A stretch of 64,000 bases of DNA from contig NZ_OX044366.1 in NCBI RefSeq assembly GCF_943846705.1, forward strand, positions 1,302,001-1,366,000, read 5' to 3'. Made by a program: the position numbers and the translations under genes. Positions 58,646-64,000 of the stretch are shown one piece after another. The notes beneath the pieces were generated by a model. It searched no databases. It saw only the letters and a list, made by a program, of their open reading frames with translations, and was not told where the DNA came from. Numbering within the stretch: position 1 is the stretch's first letter; each line of letters opens with the position of its first letter. The DNA comes from an uncultured Pseudomonas sp. (GTDB lineage: Bacteria; Pseudomonadota; Gammaproteobacteria; Pseudomonadales; Pseudomonadaceae).

Positions 58646-60322
58646 ATGTCCGTGAAACAAAACAACCTGAAAACCTGGATCAAGAGCGGCACGCCGTGGA
58701 TCTGGATGAATGCTGGTGCGGTGTCGATCGCGGTGATCATGACTCTGGGCCTGATGACGGTGATCGCCGTGCGCGGCCTCGGCCATTTCTGGCCGGCGGA
58801 TATCGTCGAAGCCGACTACCAGATCCCGGGTCAGGAAGTCCGGGTAATGGCCGGTGAGATCACTCAGGTCGAAGAAGTTCCGCGTGCGCGCCTGGCGGCT
58901 TCCGGTTTGCCGGTGCAGGCTGAAGGCGGCGAGTTTATGACCCGCGAGCTTTTCAAGGTGGGTAACCGCGACGTGTATGGCGCGGACTTCACCTGGGTGG
59001 TCGGCGAGTGGTTGAGCAACCTGCGCACCCCGGCAAACCTCACGGCGCTGGAGCGCCGCGAGTGGGGCAACTTCTACGGCTACCTGGTCAATATCAAGCA
59101 GTCGGGTGAGCTGGTGGCCGAGGGCGACGCCAGCTGGCCAGAGCTGCAGGCGCGTATTGCGCGGGTCGAGAAGCTGCACAGTCAGCTGGTGCGCTTGGAG
59201 AAGAAGGACATCGGCCGGATCAATGCCGGGCTGGAGCGCATCCGTCTGCAAACCCGCAAGCTGGAGCTGCAAGGCAAGCTGGATGAGGTCGCCCAGGCTG
59301 AACTGGATGCCGAGCGCGCGCAGTGGGATGCCGAATACAAGGTGCTGGAAACCGAGTTGATCGCCCTCAACCAGGCGTTCAACCGCGACAGCGTGACGCT
59401 GAAGACCGTTGATGGTCGCGAAATCACCATCAGCCTGGGCAAGGTGGTGCGGGCTTTCCAGCCGAACGCCATGGGCACGGCTGACAAGCTCGGGTTCTAC
59501 TTCGCCAAGCTGTGGGAATTTGTCAGCGACGACCCGCGTGAGGCCAACACCGAGGGCGGGATTTTTCCGGCGATCTTCGGCACCGTGATGATGACCCTGA
59601 TCATGGCGGTGATCGTCACCCCATTCGGCGTAGTCGCGGCGATTTACCTGCGTGAATACGCCAAGCAGGGGCCGCTGACGCGGGTGATCCGCATTGCGGT
59701 GAACAACCTCGCCGGCGTACCCGCGATTGTCTACGGCGTGTTTGGTTTGGGCTTCTTCGTCTACGTACTCGGCGGCTCGCTTGATCGCATGTTCTTCCCC
59801 GAGTCGGCACCGGCGCCGACCTTCGGTACGCCGGGTCTGTTGTGGGCCTCGCTGACCCTGGCGATCCTCACCTTGCCGGTGGTGATCGTGGCTACCGAAG
59901 AAGGCCTGGCGCGAATTCCGCGTGCCGTGCGCGAAGGTTCCCTGGCGCTTGGCGCGACCAAGGTCGAAACGCTGTGGCGCGTGGTGCTGCCGATGGCCAG
60001 CCCGGCGATGATGACCGGCCTGATCCTCGCCGTGGCGCGTGCCGCCGGCGAAGTGGCGCCGCTGATGCTGGTGGGTGTGGTCAAGCTGGCGCCTTCGCTG
60101 CCGCTCGATGGCAACTACCCGTACCTGCACCTCGACCAGAAGATTATGCACCTGGGCTTCCACATCTATGACGTTGGCTTCCAGAGCCCCAACGTCGAGG
60201 CCGCGCGACCGTTGGTGTACGCCACCGCGTTGCTGCTGGTGCTGGTCATTGTGGTGCTGAACATGGCGGCGGTGTATATCCGCAACCACCTGCGCGAGAA
60301 GTACAAGGCGCTCGACCATTAA
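58646..60322 (+). CDS. pstA: Phosphate ABC transporter permease PstA, long form
   Basis: 558 residues. A first transmembrane helix (about 18-44) is followed by a periplasmic region of about 260 residues that includes a likely coiled coil (about 165-245, IARVEKLHSQLVRLEKKD onward). The permease domain starts near 308: GGIFPAIFGTVMMTLIMAVIVTPFGVVAAIYLREYA, and has the EAA loop GSLALGATKVETLWRVVLPMASPAMMTG. The insert mirrors that in PstC, so the two may contact each other outside the membrane. Confidence 0.93.
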   Translation: MSVKQNNLKTWIKSGTPWIWMNAGAVSIAVIMTLGLMTVIAVRGLGHFWPADIVEADYQIPGQEVRVMAGEITQVEEVPRARLAASGLPVQAEGGEFMTRELFKVGNRDVYGADFTWVVGEWLSNLRTPANLTALERREWGNFYGYLVNIKQSGELVAEGDASWPELQARIARVEKLHSQLVRLEKKDIGRINAGLERIRLQTRKLELQGKLDEVAQAELDAERAQWDAEYKVLETELIALNQAFNRDSVTLKTVDGREITISLGKVVRAFQPNAMGTADKLGFYFAKLWEFVSDDPREANTEGGIFPAIFGTVMMTLIMAVIVTPFGVVAAIYLREYAKQGPLTRVIRIAVNNLAGVPAIVYGVFGLGFFVYVLGGSLDRMFFPESAPAPTFGTPGLLWASLTLAILTLPVVIVATEEGLARIPRAVREGSLALGATKVETLWRVVLPMASPAMMTGLILAVARAAGEVAPLMLVGVVKLAPSLPLDGNYPYLHLDQKIMHLGFHIYDVGFQSPNVEAARPLVYATALLLVLVIVVLNMAAVYIRNHLREKYKALDH

Positions 60323-60329
60323 TTATCGC

Positions 60330-60351
60330 GCCGCGGCCAGCAGGCCGCGGC
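60330..60351 (+). other. Intra-operon hairpin between pstA and pstB
   Basis: GCCGCGGCC (60330-60338) and GGCCGCGGC (60343-60351) with a four-base loop, eight bases after the pstA stop. No T-run follows. It may stabilise or cut the mRNA so that pstB and the permease genes differ in level. Confidence 0.55.
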
Positions 60352-60384
60352 GGCTCACGAATTTGTTAGCGTAGGGAGCATCCC

Positions 60385-61218
60385 ATGCAGCACGACACAC
60401 ACACTCGCGGTATCGACATGGCGGCCCTCGGCCGTGAGCGCCAGGGCCTGAACATGGCCAACGAGCGCGTGGCCATCGATGTGCCCGGCCTGAACCTGTA
60501 TTACGGCGAAAAGCAGGCGCTGTTCGACGTCAAAATGAGCATCCCCAACCAGCGTGTCACGGCCTTTATCGGCCCGTCCGGTTGCGGTAAATCGACCCTG
60601 CTGCGCACCTTCAACCGGATGAATGATCTGGTCGATGGCTGCCGCGTGGAAGGCGAAATCAACCTCGACGGCAACAACATCTACCGCAAGGGCGAAGACG
60701 TCGCCGAGCTGCGTCGCCGTGTCGGCATGGTGTTCCAGAAGCCCAACCCGTTCCCCAAGAGCATCTACGAGAACGTGGTCTACGGCCTGCGCATCCAGGG
60801 CATCAACCAGAAACGTGTGCTCGATGAAGCGGTGGAATGGGCACTGAAAAGCGCGGCGCTGTGGGATGAGGTCAAAGACCGCCTGCATGACTCGGCGCTC
60901 GGCCTCTCCGGTGGTCAGCAGCAGCGTCTGGTGATCGCCCGTACCGTGGCGGTGCAGCCGGAAGTGCTGTTGCTCGACGAACCCTGCTCGGCCCTCGACC
61001 CGATTTCCACGCTGAAAGTCGAAGAGCTGATCTACGAACTGAAATCCAAATACACCATCGTCATCGTCACCCACAACATGCAGCAGGCGGCGCGAGTCTC
61101 GGATTACACGGCGTTTATGTACATGGGCAAGCTGATCGAGTTCGGGGATACCGATACGCTGTTCACCAACCCGGCGAAGAAGCAGACAGAAGACTACATC
61201 ACCGGTCGTTACGGCTGA
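60385..61218 (+). CDS. pstB: Phosphate ABC transporter ATP-binding protein
   Basis: 277 residues. Walker A GPSGCGKSTLL near 64-74, Q-loop VGMVFQKPNPFPKSIYENV, signature LSGGQQQRL, Walker B VLLLDEPCSALDP and the switch histidine in IVTHNMQQAARVSDYTAFMYMGKLIEFG. It drives phosphate import through PstCA. phoU follows after 53 bases. Confidence 0.97.
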   Translation: MQHDTHTRGIDMAALGRERQGLNMANERVAIDVPGLNLYYGEKQALFDVKMSIPNQRVTAFIGPSGCGKSTLLRTFNRMNDLVDGCRVEGEINLDGNNIYRKGEDVAELRRRVGMVFQKPNPFPKSIYENVVYGLRIQGINQKRVLDEAVEWALKSAALWDEVKDRLHDSALGLSGGQQQRLVIARTVAVQPEVLLLDEPCSALDPISTLKVEELIYELKSKYTIVIVTHNMQQAARVSDYTAFMYMGKLIEFGDTDTLFTNPAKKQTEDYITGRYG

Positions 61219-61271
61219 TGGCAAGCCCATCCTAAGCAGAGACGTTATTCGGTTAATTCAAGGGTTTGCAC

Positions 61272-62003
61272 ATGATTAACAAAGAAAACCTTACCCAGCA
61301 CATTTCCCAGCAGTTCAACTCCGAGTTGGAGGAGGTGCGCAGCCACTTCCTGGCCATGGGCGGGCTGGTCGAGAAGCAGGTCAACGATGCGGTCACGTCG
61401 TTGATCGATGCCGATTCCGGCCTGGCCCAGCAGGTGCGCGAAGTCGACGGCCAGATCAACCAGATGGAACGCAATATCGACGAGGAGTGCGTGCGCATCC
61501 TCGCCCGACGCCAGCCGGCGGCTTCCGATTTGCGCTTGATCATCAGCATCTCCAAGGCAGTGATCGACCTCGAGCGCGTCGGCGACGAGGCGACCAAGAT
61601 CGCCAAGCGCGCGATCCTGCTGTGCGAGGAGGGCGAGTCGCCGCGCGGCTATGTGGAAATCCGCCATATCGGCGATCAGGTGCGCAAGATGGTGCGCGAG
61701 GCGCTGGACGCCTTCGCCCGCTTCGACGCCGACCTGGCGCTGTCGGTGGCGCAATACGACAAAGTCGTCGACCGCGAGTACAAGACTGCCCTGCGTGAGT
61801 TGGTCACCTACATGATGGAAGACCCGCGCTCGATCTCGCGGGTGCTCAACGTCATCTGGGCGCTACGCTCGCTGGAACGCATCGGCGACCATGCGCGCAA
61901 TATCGCCGAGCTGGTGATCTACCTGGTGCGTGGCACCGACGTGAAGCACATCGGCCTGACGCGGATGCAGGAAGAAGTGCAGGGTACGAAAAAAGGCAAC
62001 TGA
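61272..62003 (+). CDS. phoU: Phosphate signalling protein PhoU
   Basis: 243 residues from the ATG at 61272; the TTG at 61266 is less likely. Two PhoU helical bundles: FNSELEEVRSHFLAMGGLVEKQVNDAV, ERNIDEECVRILARRQPAASDLRLIISISKAVIDLERVGDEATKIAKRA and the second repeat RVLNVIWALRSLERIGDHARNIAEL. The ExxRxxD motifs bind metal. It restrains PhoR/PhoB signalling when phosphate is plentiful. Confidence 0.96.
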   Translation: MINKENLTQHISQQFNSELEEVRSHFLAMGGLVEKQVNDAVTSLIDADSGLAQQVREVDGQINQMERNIDEECVRILARRQPAASDLRLIISISKAVIDLERVGDEATKIAKRAILLCEEGESPRGYVEIRHIGDQVRKMVREALDAFARFDADLALSVAQYDKVVDREYKTALRELVTYMMEDPRSISRVLNVIWALRSLERIGDHARNIAELVIYLVRGTDVKHIGLTRMQEEVQGTKKGN

Positions 62004-62137
62004 GTTGGCGGTGCCGGGCAGCGTTGGTGCGCTGCCCGTTGAGGAAAATGCCGCTGATCGCGGCATAGGCTGTATTTCGGTTGGCCTTTGGCCAGTCGCC
62101 ATGACTATGCTTAAGGCCATCAAAATGGGAGTGGCCG

Positions 62138-63049
62138 ATGAGCAAAGTCAGTGTGCTGGTAGTGGACGACGCAACTTTTATCCGAGATCTGGTGAAAAAG
62201 GGGCTGCGCGACCACTTTCCCGGCATTCAGATCGAGGAAGCCGTTAACGGGCGCAAAGCCCTGCAAATGCTGACACGCAAGCCGGTAGACCTGATCCTCT
62301 GTGACTGGGAAATGCCGGAAATGTCCGGTCTGGAACTGCTCAGTTGGTGCCGCGAACAAGACAACCTGAAGACCGTGCCCTTCATCATGGTCACCAGCCG
62401 AGGCGACAAGGACAACGTCGTGCAGGCGATTCAGGCCGGCGTTTCCGACTTTATCGGCAAGCCGTTTTCCAACGAACAGTTGGTCACCAAGGTCAAAAAG
62501 GCCCTCAGCCGTGCCGGCAAGTTGCAGGCGCTGGCCGCCAGCGCGCCGCCGAAGATGCTCAGTACTGGGGCTTACGCCAACGATTCGTTGTCTGCGCTGA
62601 CTGCTGGTAAGGCCGATGTGGTCAAGCCCGCTGCGGTTCCTGCCGTGCAGTCGGCCGCCGCTTTCGCGGCTAAACCGGCAGTCAGTAAGACCGCTGTACC
62701 CAGCGCGAGCGCAGGCCGTGGTCAGGGTCAGTTGCGTTTGCCTAGCGGCAGCATGAGCTGCGTGATCAAGGCCCTCAGCCTGAAAGAGGCCCTGCTGGTG
62801 GTTAAGCGCACCGAGGCGTTACCGCAGGTCTTGGAAAGCGCGGTGTTAGACCTGGAGCAGGGCGAGAGCGCGGAAACCGCACGGCTTAATGGTTACCTGC
62901 ATGCGGTCGCCGCGTTCGAGCCGAAGCCGGACAGCGAATGGCTGCAGCTGACGTTTAAGTTCGTCGACAAAGACCCGCAGAAGCTCGATTACCTTTCGCG
63001 GCTGATTGCCCGTGGCACCGCGCAAAAGCACTTCAGCCCGAGCGCCTGA
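62138..63049 (+). CDS. Response regulator with a C-terminal PilZ-like domain
   Basis: 303 residues. The receiver domain (1-120) has the acidic pair at 10-11, phospho-accepting D56 in LILCDWEMPEMSG, T86 and K108. An alanine/proline-rich linker (about 130-200) joins it to a C-terminal domain (about 208-300, LRLPSGSMSCVIKALSLKEALLVVKR...) with the strand pattern of PilZ-like domains, but without the usual RxxxR and NxSxxG motifs. There is no DNA-binding domain. It follows phoU by 134 bases, and no kinase gene is adjacent. Confidence 0.8.
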   Translation: MSKVSVLVVDDATFIRDLVKKGLRDHFPGIQIEEAVNGRKALQMLTRKPVDLILCDWEMPEMSGLELLSWCREQDNLKTVPFIMVTSRGDKDNVVQAIQAGVSDFIGKPFSNEQLVTKVKKALSRAGKLQALAASAPPKMLSTGAYANDSLSALTAGKADVVKPAAVPAVQSAAAFAAKPAVSKTAVPSASAGRGQGQLRLPSGSMSCVIKALSLKEALLVVKRTEALPQVLESAVLDLEQGESAETARLNGYLHAVAAFEPKPDSEWLQLTFKFVDKDPQKLDYLSRLIARGTAQKHFSPSA

Positions 63050-63173
63050 ATAATCCCGACCGGGCGCGGCGCATGCGAGATGGCTCACAGGCTTGGCGCG
63101 CCGGCTCGCTTCACGCCGGGGCGGCTGCTAGTCTCATTCCTCCGGACATACAAATCATAAGATCCGAGTCGAT

Positions 63174-64000
63174 ATGCTAGGGCGTTTGCTACTTCTCTGC
63201 AGTTTGTTGAGCCTTGCCGGCCAGGCAGTGGCGTTGACTATTTATAAGTACACCGATGCCAACGGCGTGGTCACCTATACCGATCAGGCTGCGCCCGGCG
63301 CGCAAGTGTTTGTGTTTCGCGACCGTATGGTTGAGCGCCTGGACAACCAGGTAAAGCTGCAAACCAAGAAACACGAAGCCGGTGAAACCCTGATGGTGCG
63401 CAACGACCTGTACGCCCCGGTACAGATTGAGCTGCGCCTGCACGCCACGGACAACGTCGCCGGCGTGCCGGACGAGCCGATCAGCTGGGTGCTGCCTCCA
63501 CGCAGCAATATTCGCTTGCTGACCCTGGCTCCGCGTGATGCCCGCAAACCCATGCGTTACACCCCCAAGCTGCGTTATGCCATGGGCGACCCACGTTTGC
63601 TGCCGACCCAGCAACGCTATCCGCTGCCGTGGCGCGGCGGGCCGTTCCGCCTGACCCAGGGCGCCAACGGCAAGTACAGCCACTTCACCCCCAAAGGCCG
63701 CTACGCCATGGACATCGCCATGCCCGAGGGCACGCCGATTGTCGCCGCGCGCGGCGGCATGGTGGTGAAAACCGAGAATCGCCAGAGTGGCCGTGGCAAC
63801 AACCCGTCTGGCAACTATGTGCGCATCCTGCATGACGACGGCACCATGGGCGTCTACCTGCACCTGATGCAAGGCTCGGTGGTGGTGCGCGAGGGCAGTA
63901 GGGTTAACACCGGCAGCCTGCTGGCGCGCTCCGGCAATACCGGCAACAGCACCGGCCCACACCTGCACTTTGTGGTGCAGCGCAACGTCGGCCTGGCCCT
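63174..64000 (+). CDS. M23-family peptidase with N-terminal DUF4124, partial (C-terminus outside window)
   Basis: 275 codons are visible from the ATG at 63174; the gene runs past base 64000. A signal peptide (MLGRLLLLCSLLSLAGQAVA) precedes a short DUF4124-like segment (YKYTDANGVVTYTDQAAPG), then a LytM/M23 domain with the metal ligands in HFTPKGRYAMD, VYLHLM and GPHLHFVVQ. It is a periplasmic peptidoglycan endopeptidase or a degenerate relative; all zinc ligands appear to be kept. Its downstream end is not seen. Confidence 0.92.
   Translation, partial: MLGRLLLLCSLLSLAGQAVALTIYKYTDANGVVTYTDQAAPGAQVFVFRDRMVERLDNQVKLQTKKHEAGETLMVRNDLYAPVQIELRLHATDNVAGVPDEPISWVLPPRSNIRLLTLAPRDARKPMRYTPKLRYAMGDPRLLPTQQRYPLPWRGGPFRLTQGANGKYSHFTPKGRYAMDIAMPEGTPIVAARGGMVVKTENRQSGRGNNPSGNYVRILHDDGTMGVYLHLMQGSVVVREGSRVNTGSLLARSGNTGNSTGPHLHFVVQRNVGLA

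Noticed and set aside
57611..60319. A 902-codon open frame on the minus strand opposite pstC and pstA
   Set aside because: It lies wholly antisense to two well-supported genes, is rich in H, Q and R as expected from the reverse of GC-rich coding sequence, and has no recognisable domain.

Overview
The window is a gene-dense chromosomal segment of a Pseudomonas-type gammaproteobacterium. The GC content is about 60% by eye. The genes read as Pseudomonas orthologues, and the order of several blocks (pst-phoU-response regulator-M23 peptidase; purE-purK; aspA with a divergent LysR; zwf-RpiR-LysR-pycA-pycB; uvrD next to a GGDEF/EAL protein) matches what I recall of the PA5363-PA5443 part of the P. 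aeruginosa chromosome. That synteny comes from memory, not from a search, and the species cannot be named from the sequence. I saw no rRNA, tRNA, CRISPR array, prophage or transposase gene. The mobile-like content is limited to small palindromic repeats.

Left part (1-23 kb). It opens with a partial DUF3301 gene, a hotdog thioesterase and a CHASE4-GGDEF-EAL protein. Next comes an amine-catabolism-like cluster: a class-III aminotransferase and a PuuA-type glutamine synthetase, divergent from an SDR dehydrogenase and a GntR/FCD regulator, with two identical 10-bp palindromes in the divergent promoter. Then follow small housekeeping genes, an orphan TRAP binding protein, uvrD, a large membrane-bound EAL protein whose GGDEF motif is degenerate, a three-gene cell-envelope cassette, an AmpG-like MFS transporter, and zwf divergent from a HexR-like RpiR regulator with a HexR-type operator between them.

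Middle (23-43 kb). The pyruvate carboxylase locus (pycR, pycA, pycB) is followed by a bicarbonate transporter of the SbtA family and a one-base-spaced SbtB-like PII protein, then a glutaminase. Bicarbonate is a substrate of pyruvate carboxylase, so this neighbourhood could form an anaplerotic module. Further genes handle nitrogen compounds: 8-oxoguanine deaminase, asparaginase, an alanine/glycine symporter, a dicarboxylate symporter and aspartase. A previously unlisted 55-codon ORF with a good ribosome binding site lies between aspA and its terminator.

Right part (43-64 kb). An acetylpolyamine-type set comes first: a TorF-like porin, a PotF-like binding protein, an HDAC-family amidohydrolase and an AraC regulator. 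Then purE-purK, with a terminator-like hairpin in the purE leader. After small membrane or periplasmic genes there is a complete TRAP transporter (DctM and DctQ divergent from DctP); this DctP is a close paralogue of the orphan at 11.4-12.5 kb. The window ends with the phosphate regulon: pstS, pstC, pstA, pstB and phoU, with 11-bp-spaced PhoB half-sites before both pstS and pstC. A receiver protein and the start of an M23 peptidase follow.

The strongest leads are the SbtA/SbtB pair beside pyruvate carboxylase, the small ORF behind aspA, the purE leader hairpin, the phased GntR operator pair, and the small inverted-repeat elements.
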